A program made the position numbers and the translations under genes. From Arcanobacterium phocae (GTDB lineage: Bacteria; Actinomycetota; Actinomycetes; Actinomycetales; Actinomycetaceae), in the NCBI RefSeq assembly GCF_900105865.1, contig NZ_LT629804.1, positions 868,001 to 932,000 on the forward strand: a stretch of DNA of 64,000 nt. Direction: 5' to 3'. Each line of letters begins with the position of its first letter. The first letter of the stretch is position 1. Under the pieces are notes generated by a model. The model saw only the letters and a program-made list of their open reading frames with translations, was not told the origin of the DNA and did not search any database. This document shows, piece after piece, positions 16,734-30,079 of this stretch.

Positions 16734-17198
16734 TCAAGCCTTGTCGATTGATGATCCAATAAACCAAGCTTGCTGCTCAAGCTGGCGGACGTAGTCAAGC
16801 AGGATATCGGCAGAAGCCGGATCTTCGGCGTCGACCTTCTCATGTACCTGGCGCATCGTGCCAACGGTTGCGTTAATCGCGGCAACTGCTGCTACTACAG
16901 CTTCCTCGGTGGAAACGATAGTTTCTTTGACTGCTGGCAGGCTGGTGAGTTCGCCAATAGTTTGTGGGCGTCCGTCCGGGATGAGGTTAATAGCGCGCAT
17001 GCGCTCAGCAACTTCGTCAGATGCTGCGCGTGCAATAGCGACGACCTCATCTAGGTAGAGGTGGAGGCCACGGAAGCCAACGCCAACAACGTTCCAATGT
17101 AACTGCTTACCCACGAGGGAAAGCGCCGTTACGTCGGTCAATACTTTCTGCAAGCTCTCAGATAGAACAGTTGAACCAGAAAAACCCTTCGTCATCAT
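16734..17198 (-). CDS. dps: Dps family DNA-protection/ferritin-like protein
   Basis: A 154-residue Dps protein. The intersubunit ferroxidase ligands are present with canonical spacing: His34 and His46 (KQLHWNVVG, FRGLHLYLDE), then Asp61 and Glu65 (SDEVAERM). Dps assembles into a 12-mer that oxidises Fe(II) with peroxide, stores iron and shields DNA in starvation or oxidative stress. GAGAGG lies just before the ATG. Unlike E. coli Dps there is no Lys-rich N-terminal tail, so direct DNA binding may be weak. It lies downstream of an FMN reductase gene on the same strand, with 64 bases between them. Confidence 0.92.
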   Translation of the reverse strand: MMTKGFSGSTVLSESLQKVLTDVTALSLVGKQLHWNVVGVGFRGLHLYLDEVVAIARAASDEVAERMRAINLIPDGRPQTIGELTSLPAVKETIVSTEEAVVAAVAAINATVGTMRQVHEKVDAEDPASADILLDYVRQLEQQAWFIGSSIDKA

Positions 17199-17225
17199 TT
17201 TCCTCTCGTTGAAAATTTTCTTTGA

Positions 17226-17258
17226 CTCTTCAATTATCTCCCTTGTGGAGATGAAGAG
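17226..17258. repeat. Inverted repeat between FMN reductase gene and dps
   Basis: CTCTTC (17226-17231) with GAAGAG (17253-17258) encloses ATCTCC/GGAGAT (17236-17241 with 17247-17252). It follows the reductase stop on the minus strand and lies in the dps promoter region. It could be a weak terminator or a regulatory site; there is no T-run. Confidence 0.35.
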
Positions 17259-17262
17259 CGCG

Positions 17263-17811
17263 TTACTTCGCTAGCAGACGAAACGTGGAAACGAATTTAT
17301 CAATCGCAGTTTGGAAGAAGGAGGTGGTTTGTGGGTTAAGAGTGTTGCCGTCGTACAACTTGTGAATAAAACTCAAATATATTTCCGGCTGCGAGATGAC
17401 GTGCGCATCCAAGAATGACAAAACGGTTCGCAGATCGCGGTTGGCGCCGAAACCGCCCATGGCTCCCGGGGTGGCAGTGGCAACGAGGGTTGGCTTGCCG
17501 GCAAATGATGTAGAACCGTAAGGACGGGAGATAATATCGAGCGCATTTTTCAGGACCGCTGGAATGGAGCGGTTGAATTCCGGGGTGGTGATAATGAAGC
17601 CATCGCAGGAGTTCACGGTTTCGCGCAAGGTGGCAACAGATTCGGGCAGAGACTCAGGGGTATCCCACTCTGGGCTGTAGAACGGCAGCTGGTCGATAGC
17701 GATATCGACGACGTCGAACCCATCTGGCAGTAACGCTGCTAGATCATGAGCGACTTTCTTATTCCACGAATCTTCGCGGGTACTTCCAACAATGATGCCA
17801 ATCTTCGGCAT
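17263..17811 (-). CDS. NADPH-dependent FMN reductase family protein
   Basis: A 182-residue flavodoxin-fold reductase. The N-terminus MPKIGIIVGSTREDSWNKKV contains the phosphate-binding loop GSTRxxSxNxK for FMN. ITTPEFNRSIPAVLKNALD (about 95-113) is the conserved PEYN-like segment that contacts the flavin ring, and AGKPTLVATATPGAMGG follows. Such proteins reduce quinones, azo dyes, chromate or free flavin with NAD(P)H and act in redox or metal stress. Neighbouring dps suggests a shared stress role, though this is only context. AGAAAGG lies upstream of the ATG. Confidence 0.88.
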   Translation of the reverse strand: MPKIGIIVGSTREDSWNKKVAHDLAALLPDGFDVVDIAIDQLPFYSPEWDTPESLPESVATLRETVNSCDGFIITTPEFNRSIPAVLKNALDIISRPYGSTSFAGKPTLVATATPGAMGGFGANRDLRTVLSFLDAHVISQPEIYLSFIHKLYDGNTLNPQTTSFFQTAIDKFVSTFRLLAK

Positions 17812-18405
17812 GAGAGAGCCTTTCTCTATAAAGAAATAACGCTTGTGCGCCGATTAAAATTATGACAGAAAAAACTTGAATGTTGTAGTAAATCGAGTGA
17901 ATTTTGCTTATAGATGAGTTGTGTCGACGGCGAACCGTGCTGACGTGGGCTCTAAATGCCATAGCGGGTGGCGAGCTGTCCAGTTCAAAGCTATGTTGGA
18001 TGCCTTACGTAGGCTATTTTCGTTGTGAATGAGCGGAAGATGGGGAATGTGAGCTGTGTTATGGCGATGTGGTTTGCTGTTTGGGTTGTGGGTGCGTATA
18101 GTTTTTATCTGTCGCCGGGAGCGCGGTTGTGGTTCTGGTGGTTGCCTTCTTGATGGTTGCCTGTTTTTCTGGGTGGTTGTTGGGTGTGGGTGTGTTGTTT
18201 GATATCTCAATAGTGTGTCAGCTTTTTATTTTGATCATATTTTTTTGATGGCAGATGGTGGGCTGGTCTTTTGGGCTGGTTTGTTGTTTGTTGTTGTTTT
18301 TATTTTGGATGAGCTAGTTTTGGTTTGTCTGTTTTTAGAGTCTGTTTTTCGGGCTTTTCGAACGTGTATTGATTGGATGCCCTTTTTGTGGGGTGTTTGG
18401 TTTTT
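17812..18405 (+). promoter_or_regulatory. rrn promoter and leader region
   Basis: About 590 bases without a gene. A likely promoter is TTGCTG (18074-18079), a 17-bp spacer and TATAGT (18097-18102), which would give a leader of about 300 bases ahead of mature 16S. The leader is strikingly rich in G and T on the plus strand, as is the 16S-23S spacer, suggesting that the two flanks pair in the precursor for RNase III-type processing. Confidence 0.55.
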
Positions 18406-23278
<4,873 letters not shown>

Positions 23279-23374
23279 AAAAACATGAAACATTTCTTGT
23301 GTTACAAGCGTGTTCGCGTCTACTATACGATTCTTGACTCCCACACATAAAGCATGTGTGTTACGTCAACCATT

Positions 23375-23494
23375 TTGACGGTGGTCATAGTGGCAGGGAA
23401 ACGCCCGGTACCCATACCGAACCCGGTAGCTAAGCCTGCTAACGCCGATGGTACTGCACTCGAGGGAGTGTGGGAGAGTAGGACACCGCCGTCA
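23375..23494 (+). rRNA. rrf: 5S ribosomal RNA
   Basis: TGACGGTGGTCATAGTGGCAG through GGAGAGTAGGACACCGCCGTCA forms the expected 5S fold: terminal helix TGACGGTG/ CACCGCCGTCA, and the conserved CCCGGTACCCATACCGAACCCGG arm. Length about 120. Located about 97 bases after 23S, completing the operon. Confidence 0.95.
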
Positions 23495-23502
23495 CACATC
23501 TG

Positions 23503-23552
23503 AAAAAGCGGGAGGGACCCGGTCACCACGACCAGGCCCCTCCCGCTTTTTT
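23503..23552 (+). terminator. Intrinsic terminator of the rrn operon
   Basis: AAAAAGCGGGAGGG and CCCTCCCGCTTTTTT form a strong GC-rich stem; a smaller GGTC/GACC stem sits inside the loop. The T-run follows directly, immediately after the 5S gene. Confidence 0.92.
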
Positions 23553-23614
23553 GTTTGCGTGTTCGCTCATCGATAACTACAACTAATCTTCACCAACTAC
23601 TAGCACATACCTTA

Positions 23615-23644
23615 TTGATACGATAAACTGGACGTGGAGCTAAT
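23615..23644 (+). promoter_or_regulatory. Promoter of ptsH-ptsI
   Basis: TTGATA (23615-23620), an 18-bp spacer and GCTAAT (23639-23644) would start transcription around 23651, only a few bases ahead of the antiterminator target described next. Confidence 0.5.
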
Positions 23645-23652
23645 CCACACAC

Positions 23653-23712
23653 AGGGTTGTTACTGAAAAGGCAAGACCTGAGAAATGCTATGCATATCTC
23701 AGGTCTTTTATA
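23653..23712 (+). promoter_or_regulatory. Ribonucleic antiterminator (RAT) overlapping a terminator, ptsHI leader
   Basis: GGGTTGTTACTG (23654-23665), four A-rich bases, then GGCAAGACC (23670-23678) match the BglG/LicT/SacY-type RAT pattern GGxTTGTxACTG-N-GGCAAxACC. The last bases of the RAT are the left arm of a perfect 11-bp stem (23673-23683 with 23697-23707) followed by TTTATATTTTT. Binding of a PRD antiterminator to the RAT would prevent the terminator from forming. Confidence 0.8.
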
Positions 23713-23778
23713 TTTTTACAACCGCAAAATAGTCCACAGAAGTCGTATCTACACGCCTTCAACGAGGAAGGAACACTT

Positions 23779-24042
23779 ATGATCTCTCGTACTGTCACTG
23801 TCGCATCCGCTGTTGGTTTGCACGCTCGTCCAGCTGCTATCTTTGCCGAAGCGGCTGAAGCAACAGGAGTTGATTTCACCCTTACACTTGATGGCGAAGA
23901 AGCTGATGCGGCTTCCGTGCTCGATGTCATGTCATTGGGTGCAGAGAATGGCGATGAAGTTGTTCTCGCTACCGATGACGATTCCGCCACCGAAGCCCTC
24001 GAAAAGCTTGCTGCTCTGATCGCAACCGACCTGGATGCGTGA
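23779..24042 (+). CDS. ptsH: Phosphocarrier protein HPr
   Basis: An 87-residue HPr. The active-site His15 lies in GLHARPA, the residue that takes phosphate from enzyme I and passes it to sugar-specific IIA domains. The region ASVLDVMSLGA corresponds to the segment around the regulatory serine (Ser46 in Bacillus); a Ser is present at that position. GAGGAAGGA is the ribosome site. It is the first gene of ptsH-ptsI, downstream of an antiterminator-controlled leader, and the next gene starts 4 bases after or slightly within its end. Confidence 0.95.
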   Translation: MISRTVTVASAVGLHARPAAIFAEAAEATGVDFTLTLDGEEADAASVLDVMSLGAENGDEVVLATDDDSATEALEKLAALIATDLDA

Positions 24043-24046
24043 GACC

Positions 24047-25747
24047 ATGACCGTGCAACACCGGGTTCTTCTTGGCATCGGAGTATCTGCGGGCACTGCG
24101 TATGGCCCAATCGCTGTTGTCTCGCCACCACCGGGGATCGATCCTGATGAACCGGCTACCACAGATGTGGAAGCTGCAACTGAGATCGTCAGCGATGCGC
24201 TCGAACAAGTTGCTGTTATGCTTCTTGATCGTGCTGAGCGCGCTCCAGAAAAAGGTCAACCTATTCTGCAAGCGACCGCCAAAATGGCTCGTGATCGTGG
24301 ATTGAAGAAGGGCATTGTCAAAGAGCTCAAGCGTGGCTCTGGTCTGACACGCGCTATCTCCGACGCGATCCAAAAATATGTTGACATGTTTACCCAGCTT
24401 GGCGGCTACATGGCAGAGCGCGCGACGGATCTCTATGACGTGCGTGACCGTGCGATCGCCGTCGTGCGAAATGTGCCGATGCCGGGTATTCCGGAACTTA
24501 AGGAACCATCAATTATCGTTGCACGCGATCTAGCGCCTGTCGAAACTGCAACTCTTGACCCGAAGCTAGCGTTGGGAATTGCGATTGAAGAAGGCGGACC
24601 CACCAGCCACACTGCCATTTTGGCTGCCCAACTCGGTATACCTGCCGTTGTCCGGGTAGGTAATATCGTTGACTATGCCATCAGCGCCCAAGCTGAGGCA
24701 ACAACGATGGCACTTGATGGTGGTGTTGGCGAAGTTATTATTGCGCCTACGCAGGGCGACGTCGATCTTCTTGCCGAACGCTCCCAGCGTCGCGAAGCAG
24801 CCTTGGCTGGGTCGCATGGTGTGGGACTGACTCGTGATGGTCATAAAGTCGCGTTATTAGCCAATATTGGTACGGCAGACGACGCCGAACGCGCAGCCGC
24901 ATACGATGTTGAAGGTTCGGGACTCTTCCGTACCGAGTTCCTGTTCCTCGGGCGGGAAAGCGCGCCGAGCGTGGAAGAACAAACCAAGGTCTATACTAAG
25001 GTCTTCCAGGAGTTTGGACGCCGCCGTGTCACAGTGCGTACCCTCGATGCCGGTGCTGATAAGCCACTGAAGTTTGCGGACCTTGGTGAGGAAGAAAATC
25101 CAGCACTTGGGCGTCGTGGCATCCGATTAACCCGGATTCGCGAAGATCTACTTGATGACCAACTTGCAGCACTTGCAGCAGCGCAACAAGCAACAGCTGC
25201 CGATGTGCGCGTCATGGCACCAATGGTTGCCACCATGGAAGAAGCCCAGTGGTTTGCTGATAAAGCGCGCGCTGCCGGACTGTCATCAGTGGGAATCATG
25301 ATCGAGGTTCCGGCCGCGGCAATCAATGCCTCGACACTTTTGTCTATCGTCGATTTCGCGTCCATTGGAACGAACGACTTAGCTCAATACACCATGGCTG
25401 CAGACCGTATGCAAGGCGAACTTGCTGGCTTGCTCGATGTATGGCAGCCGGCAATCCTACGTATGATCAAGCTGGCCTGCCAAGGCGGCACGGCTACGGG
25501 AAAGTATGTAGGCGTTTGTGGCGAAGCCGGTGGCGATCCGCTCCTTGCTTTGGTTCTAACCGGACTAGGAGTTCAATCGCTCTCGATGGCTCCATCAAAG
25601 GTCGATGCAGTTCGGGCGTCGTTGCGACTCCACGATCTGTCCACATGCCAGCAGATGGCAGCCTTCGCGCTCGATGCGCTCACTGCAAAGGATGCACGCG
25701 CGGCTGTTGAAGCACTCGTCCATCCGGACGTGAAGTATCTGATGTAA
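24047..25747 (+). CDS. ptsI: Phosphoenolpyruvate-protein phosphotransferase (enzyme I)
   Basis: A 566-residue enzyme I that moves phosphate from PEP to HPr. The N-terminal domain has LLGIGVSAGTAYGP and the phosphorylated His188 in GGPTSHTAILA. The C-terminal PEP-binding barrel contains the GSGLFRTEFLF segment, RTLDAGADKPLKF, and IGTNDLAQYTMAADR. The catalytic Cys lies in GKYVGVCGEAGGD. The full family length is present. ATG 24047 is preferred (4 bases after ptsH ends); ATG 24035, overlapping ptsH, is an alternative. Located at the end of the operon, converging with the bglG-type gene. Confidence 0.94.
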   Translation: MTVQHRVLLGIGVSAGTAYGPIAVVSPPPGIDPDEPATTDVEAATEIVSDALEQVAVMLLDRAERAPEKGQPILQATAKMARDRGLKKGIVKELKRGSGLTRAISDAIQKYVDMFTQLGGYMAERATDLYDVRDRAIAVVRNVPMPGIPELKEPSIIVARDLAPVETATLDPKLALGIAIEEGGPTSHTAILAAQLGIPAVVRVGNIVDYAISAQAEATTMALDGGVGEVIIAPTQGDVDLLAERSQRREAALAGSHGVGLTRDGHKVALLANIGTADDAERAAAYDVEGSGLFRTEFLFLGRESAPSVEEQTKVYTKVFQEFGRRRVTVRTLDAGADKPLKFADLGEEENPALGRRGIRLTRIREDLLDDQLAALAAAQQATAADVRVMAPMVATMEEAQWFADKARAAGLSSVGIMIEVPAAAINASTLLSIVDFASIGTNDLAQYTMAADRMQGELAGLLDVWQPAILRMIKLACQGGTATGKYVGVCGEAGGDPLLALVLTGLGVQSLSMAPSKVDAVRASLRLHDLSTCQQMAAFALDALTAKDARAAVEALVHPDVKYLM

Positions 25748-25765
25748 CTGCTAACTAACCTCAAA

Positions 25766-25799
25766 GGGGGGGCGGGCAGGAGAAATCCTGCCCGCCCCC
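25766..25799. terminator. GC-rich hairpin between convergent PTS units
   Basis: GGGGGCGGGCAGGA (25768-25781) and TCCTGCCCGCCCCC (25786-25799) form a perfect 14-bp stem with a GAAA tetraloop. It lies between two convergent genes and can serve both; no long T-run on either side. Confidence 0.8.
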
Positions 25800-25824
25800 A
25801 CTCTTAGGTTCGCAAGCCCCAGCT

Positions 25825-26673
25825 CTATTGAGCTGAGGTGACACGTGAAATATGTAAGGCTAGATACGCGATTTCGTTGCTGTTAAGCTCATGGCCCAGA
25901 CGCAATGCAACAAGCTGGGCAATATTTTCGGCACATGCATATTCCTGGGTCAGAGTAGAGCGAATCGTCGCACCGATCGAGGAAATATCATCGTTTAACT
26001 GCTTGCCTTGCATAATACGAACAAACAGATATCGCATATGCGTGATAAGCCGGGCAGTGTTAATACTTGTTTGATCCAAGTCCATGCTAAAGGTGGCGCC
26101 AATGAGGTCAATAACTTGTTGGATAAGACCGGTCATCGTGTAGGTTTGCGACAAGTCACCAGCAGCAAAACCGGCATTGACGAGATGTAGTGCTACCGCA
26201 ATGGTTTCATGCTCGGGAAGAGCCGGCTGACCTTGTGCTTCTAGCAGCTGGTTGAGCTCAGCCAAGAACTTGCCTGCTTGCATATATTCCGCATGATAGA
26301 GATGCTCGACCTCGGCCTGTAACGGATAATGCAAGAGTTGCCCAGTTTCGAGGCGTCGTAGCGCGAGGTCTACGTGATCGCACAGGCTAATAAAAAGGGT
26401 TGGGCTAGAAAGCTGAACGTCAGTAAAATGAGCTGCTACCATCGCTTGGTAAACGATATCTCGTACCTTGCTACCCAACTGTGCAATGAGCGCACCAAGA
26501 TGATCCGGGTCCCGTCCATCAAGCGGGACAAAGACCCGTACCACCCGTTCAGGATCAACGTATTGTCCTGCTGCGGCTTTAAAGCCGACGCCTCGGCCCG
26601 TCACGATGACCTCACGGCCAGAGTCTTGACGGGCCAAGACGACGTTGTTATTAAAGATCCGCAGAATCTTCAT
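25825..26673 (-). CDS. BglG-family transcriptional antiterminator (CAT-PRD-PRD)
   Basis: A 282-residue regulator. The N-terminal ~55 residues (MKILRIFNNNVVLARQDSGR onward, with the conserved VxGRGVGFK) are the RNA-binding CAT domain. PRD1 (about 65-170) and PRD2 (about 172-282) follow, with the phosphorylatable histidines His100, His163, His212 and His274 all present. Such proteins bind RAT RNA and prevent termination when their sugar is available, being switched by PTS phosphorylation. It lies 8 bases after ptsG on the same strand. RAT sites are present ahead of both ptsG and ptsH, so both are the likely targets; a GlcT-like role is inferred. Confidence 0.92.
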   Translation of the reverse strand: MKILRIFNNNVVLARQDSGREVIVTGRGVGFKAAAGQYVDPERVVRVFVPLDGRDPDHLGALIAQLGSKVRDIVYQAMVAAHFTDVQLSSPTLFISLCDHVDLALRRLETGQLLHYPLQAEVEHLYHAEYMQAGKFLAELNQLLEAQGQPALPEHETIAVALHLVNAGFAAGDLSQTYTMTGLIQQVIDLIGATFSMDLDQTSINTARLITHMRYLFVRIMQGKQLNDDISSIGATIRSTLTQEYACAENIAQLVALRLGHELNSNEIAYLALHISRVTSAQ

Positions 26674-26681
26674 AGATGTCC

Positions 26682-28649
26682 TTAACGTTCGGTTGTCACA
26701 CCTGGCGTTAGTACAGTTGCGTGGTCAGCTAACTGCGGTGTGACCGCTGCGAATGCGCGAGTATTAGTGACCGTAACGATAACCGTCGTCGCGTAACCGG
26801 CAGCAATGACTTTCTTAAAGTCTACCGTGACAAGTGGCATTCCGGCAGAGATATGCTCGCCTTTGGAAACTTTGACGGAAAATCCGTCGCCCTTCATATT
26901 GACGGTATCAACGCCAACATGGACGAGAACTTCGGTTCCGTCGTCGGACTTAATCCCAAACGCATGACCAGACTTAGCGACGCTGGAAACCGTACCAGTA
27001 ATCGGCGCTACCACAGCAGTCTCACCAATGGCTTCGATATCCGGAATAACTCCGAATCCTTCACCAAGGGCACGGGAGGCGAAAACCTTATCGCCAGTTT
27101 CATCGAGCGAAATAACTTTGCCTTCAATTGGTACCCCAACCGCATTTTCCGGAAGGTCGACGACGAGGGTTTGCTTCGTCGATGGGCGATCCTCACGTGG
27201 CCGGTAATCCAAGAAGATAACCGCAAGCATCGAGGTAACGAATGCTACTGCGATTGCGATGAGGTAGACCCATGCCGGATCGAAGACCGAAATGGTCAGG
27301 CGCGAAGTGAAGACGAATGCGTCCGTCTTGACGCCACCGTATGGCAAGCTCAAAATCGCGATGGTCACGCCACCAGCCAAACAGCCGGCGAGGAGACGCG
27401 AGTAGATCATCTTGAAACGCAGATGGATACCGTAAAGTGACGGTTCTGAGATACCGCCGAAGAGGCCCGCAGCTAACGCACCGGATGCAGTTTGGCGCAT
27501 AGCAGTGTCTTTGTCACGGATGGACAAGAAGAGCACACCGGCAGTAGTACCGAAACATGCGAAGTTCCAGGCGCCCATTGGGCCTTGGATGAAGTCGTAA
27601 CCCAGGGTTTGGATGTTGACGAGCATCATGGCGTTCAGCGGCCAGTGCAAGCCGAGCGGGACGAGGAATGGGTAGATGAGTGGAATAGCGATAGCGAAAA
27701 CGAATGGGGCAGCTGAGTTCATCCACGCCAAACCGAAGCCAAGACCGTTACCGATCCAGATACCCAATGGGCCAATAAGGAATGCGGTTAGTGGGATAAC
27801 AACGAGCATCGAAATGAATGGCACGAACACCATTTGGACGTTGCTTGGGATGATCTTCTTCAGATTGTGATAAATCAGCGCTAGGACCGGGATCATCATC
27901 AATGGAACGAAGACATTGCCGGAGTAGTCAGGCAGAGTCAGCGGCAAGCCAAAAACGTCAATCGAACAGGTCGTCTGCTTGATCGCTTCGTTTTCTACAC
28001 ATTGCAGTGCAGAGAAAGCGTCTGGGTTTGACAGCTTCAAGAAATCTGGCGTGAGGAACGCTGCCATAATGGTTGCGCCCAGCCACGGGTCGATCTTCAG
28101 CTTCTTGGCGGCGTTGAATGCCACCATAATCGGCAGGAAGTAGAACACCGAATGCCACATGGCGTCGACGAATACCCAGCCTGGTGCTTTATCGGCGGCA
28201 CGGAAGTCAACCACATGCAAGGCGTCGAGTACGGCTGCGAACGCAATAATCAGCGATGCGCCAAGAAGCACGCCGAGGATGGGACGGAACGAATCGGAGA
28301 GATACTCGAAGAAGGTATCTAGCCACGCCGACTTACCGCGGGTTTTTGCTCGAGCAGCGGCTTTCACGTCGTCGTCAGACTTAGCGTTAGTGCGGCTAGC
28401 CATTGCTGGCAAGCTGTTAATCGCGCTGTACATCGATTCGACTGCACCGCCTACGATCACCTGGTAGCGGTCACCTGACTGAGGCATGACACCCAAGACC
28501 TCTGGGATCTTTTCGAGCTCGTCAGCATTTACGGCACTGGAATCGTTTAGCTCAAACCGCAAGCGTGTGGCGCAGTGGGTTAGCGAACGTATGTTTTCCG
28601 GTCCACCGATGGCGTCGATGATACCGTTGGCACTAGTTTTTATAGACAT
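26682..28649 (-). CDS. ptsG: Glucose-type PTS permease, enzyme IIBCA
   Basis: A 655-residue permease. IIB comes first, with phospho-Cys26 in LTHCATRLRF. The membrane-embedded IIC follows (about 105-470), including LHWPLNAMMLVNIQTLGYDF and GGISEPSLYGIHLRFK. IIA is last, with His577 in LVHVGVDTV. The domain order and many segments match the glucose permease PtsG of Corynebacterium glutamicum as I remember it, so glucose is the likely substrate; a beta-glucoside permease is the alternative. The start at 28649 (MSIKTSANGI) has AAGGACAAGG upstream; the longer in-frame extension would cross the leader terminator. Co-transcribed with the antiterminator. Confidence 0.9.
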   Translation of the reverse strand: MSIKTSANGIIDAIGGPENIRSLTHCATRLRFELNDSSAVNADELEKIPEVLGVMPQSGDRYQVIVGGAVESMYSAINSLPAMASRTNAKSDDDVKAAARAKTRGKSAWLDTFFEYLSDSFRPILGVLLGASLIIAFAAVLDALHVVDFRAADKAPGWVFVDAMWHSVFYFLPIMVAFNAAKKLKIDPWLGATIMAAFLTPDFLKLSNPDAFSALQCVENEAIKQTTCSIDVFGLPLTLPDYSGNVFVPLMMIPVLALIYHNLKKIIPSNVQMVFVPFISMLVVIPLTAFLIGPLGIWIGNGLGFGLAWMNSAAPFVFAIAIPLIYPFLVPLGLHWPLNAMMLVNIQTLGYDFIQGPMGAWNFACFGTTAGVLFLSIRDKDTAMRQTASGALAAGLFGGISEPSLYGIHLRFKMIYSRLLAGCLAGGVTIAILSLPYGGVKTDAFVFTSRLTISVFDPAWVYLIAIAVAFVTSMLAVIFLDYRPREDRPSTKQTLVVDLPENAVGVPIEGKVISLDETGDKVFASRALGEGFGVIPDIEAIGETAVVAPITGTVSSVAKSGHAFGIKSDDGTEVLVHVGVDTVNMKGDGFSVKVSKGEHISAGMPLVTVDFKKVIAAGYATTVIVTVTNTRAFAAVTPQLADHATVLTPGVTTER

Positions 28650-28674
28650 CCTTGTCCTTCTGTTCTGCGGGAAA

Positions 28675-28734
28675 TAAAAAAGACCCAAGGCACGGCTAAC
28701 CGTGACTTGAGTCTTGCCTAAAAAGTTGCAACCT
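28675..28734 (-). promoter_or_regulatory. RAT and overlapping terminator in the ptsG leader
   Basis: On the minus strand, AGGTTGCAACTTTTTAGGCA followed by AGACTCAAG (from 28734 down to 28706) resembles the RAT pattern of the ptsHI leader. It overlaps the 5' arm of a terminator: AAGACTCAAG (28715-28706) pairs with CTTGGGTCTT (28689-28680), with an inner stem CACGG/CCGTG and a T-run at 28681-28675. The match to the RAT upper stem is less perfect than at ptsH. Confidence 0.75.
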
Positions 28735-28749
28735 CTATAGATTAGTTCC

Positions 28750-28778
28750 ATCATACGAATAGGAGAATAGTACGTCAA
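28750..28778 (-). promoter_or_regulatory. Promoter of ptsG
   Basis: Minus strand: TTGACG (28778-28773), a 17-bp spacer, TATGAT (28755-28750). The transcript would start near 28743, just ahead of the RAT. Confidence 0.65.
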
Positions 28779-28825
28779 GCATCTGACACAATTGCCTCCA
28801 TATTCGTTACCAGATAGGTTGATTG

Positions 28826-30040
28826 ATGACCACGCCAGATATTCGAATCGAACTTGTTGAGCGTTTTATGCGTTATGCAACTATCACCAGCCAATCTGAT
28901 GCGAGGCAAACTTCCGTGCCGACTACGCCAGGGCAGACGGAACTTGCTGAACTACTAGCGAACGAGTTGCGTGGCTTTGGTGCGCACGACGTCGTCCTTG
29001 ACAATCATGCCTGCCTAACGGCTCGGTTTCCGGCGACGACGGCGGGTCCGACGATTGGCTTTTGTGCACATCTGGACACTGCCGACGTCGGGTTGTCACC
29101 ACACGTTCAACCACAGATCGTGCGCTATACCGGCGAGCCTATCGTCTTGGGTGCTGGTCATGTTTTAGACCCGGAGCAATATCCAATGCTTGAGGACTAT
29201 CTCAACCATGACATTATTTGCACTGATGGAACGTCGGTGTTGGGTTCTGACGATAAAGCTGCGCTCGCGTCTATCATGACGGCTCTGGCACATCTGGATG
29301 CTGCGCCGCATCCGGAAATTGTGGTTGCTTTTGTTCCCGATGAAGAGATCGGGTTGCGCGGAATTAAAACACTGGATTTGGCACGGTTCGATGTTGATGC
29401 GGCCTACACTGTGGACTGCGAAGGTCAGGCAACGATCGCCTATGAGACGTTTAATGCTGGTCAAGCCATCGTTAATATTACGGGAATTAGTGCACACCCG
29501 ATGTCGGCAAAAGGTGTTATGGTTAATCCGAATCTTGTTGCATACGATCTGATTGGCTGCTTCGATCGGTCCCAAACTCCAGAATGTACCGCAGGACGAG
29601 AAGGCTATATTTGGGTCCACAGTATTGACGGCAACCAAGCGCAAACCCAAGTTCTGCTCCACATTCGCGATCACGATCGGGCACGTTATGAATCGCGTAA
29701 AGACGAGATTCGTGCCGCGGTTACGCGCATCCAATCAGCACATCCACGAGCCCGTATTACTTGCGAGATTACGGATGTGTACGGCAATATTGCGGACGCT
29801 TTAGACCCCCAAACCCAGTGGGTTGTTGATGACATGCGGCAAGCGGTGCGAGCTACTGGGTGTGAGCCGGTACCGCTTATCATGCGCGGTGGCACCGATG
29901 GGTCGTATCTATCATCCCAAGGTATTCCTACGCCCAATATGTTCACTGGTGGATTTAATTTCCATTCAGTCTACGAGTTTTTGCCACTACCAGAATTCGA
30001 GCGCTCGTTCCGTACCGTGTGGACATTAATGACGCGCTAG
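28826..30040 (+). CDS. pepT: Peptidase T (tripeptide aminopeptidase, M20)
   Basis: A 404-residue M20-family zinc peptidase that removes the N-terminal residue of tripeptides in the cytosol. Metal and catalytic motifs are visible: GFCAHLDTADVG (first His and the Asp after it), SVLGSDDKAALA (bridging Asp), VPDEEIGLRGI (catalytic Glu pair), the VDCEG segment, and the C-terminal FNFHSVYEF with the last zinc His. The length matches PepT. ATG 28826 is chosen over TTG 28823. It is transcribed divergently from ptsG. A palindrome follows at the stop codon. Confidence 0.93.
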   Translation: MTTPDIRIELVERFMRYATITSQSDARQTSVPTTPGQTELAELLANELRGFGAHDVVLDNHACLTARFPATTAGPTIGFCAHLDTADVGLSPHVQPQIVRYTGEPIVLGAGHVLDPEQYPMLEDYLNHDIICTDGTSVLGSDDKAALASIMTALAHLDAAPHPEIVVAFVPDEEIGLRGIKTLDLARFDVDAAYTVDCEGQATIAYETFNAGQAIVNITGISAHPMSAKGVMVNPNLVAYDLIGCFDRSQTPECTAGREGYIWVHSIDGNQAQTQVLLHIRDHDRARYESRKDEIRAAVTRIQSAHPRARITCEITDVYGNIADALDPQTQWVVDDMRQAVRATGCEPVPLIMRGGTDGSYLSSQGIPTPNMFTGGFNFHSVYEFLPLPEFERSFRTVWTLMTR

Positions 30041-30059
30041 ACCAGCAAGGTCTAGCGCG
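30033..30059. terminator. Hairpin overlapping the pepT stop
   Basis: CGCGCTAGACC (30033-30043) and GGTCTAGCGCG (30049-30059) form a perfect 11-bp stem with a 5-nt loop. It sits between convergent genes. No T-run, so termination strength is uncertain. Confidence 0.6.
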
Positions 30060-30079
30060 CCCACTACTGAAAAAGGAGT

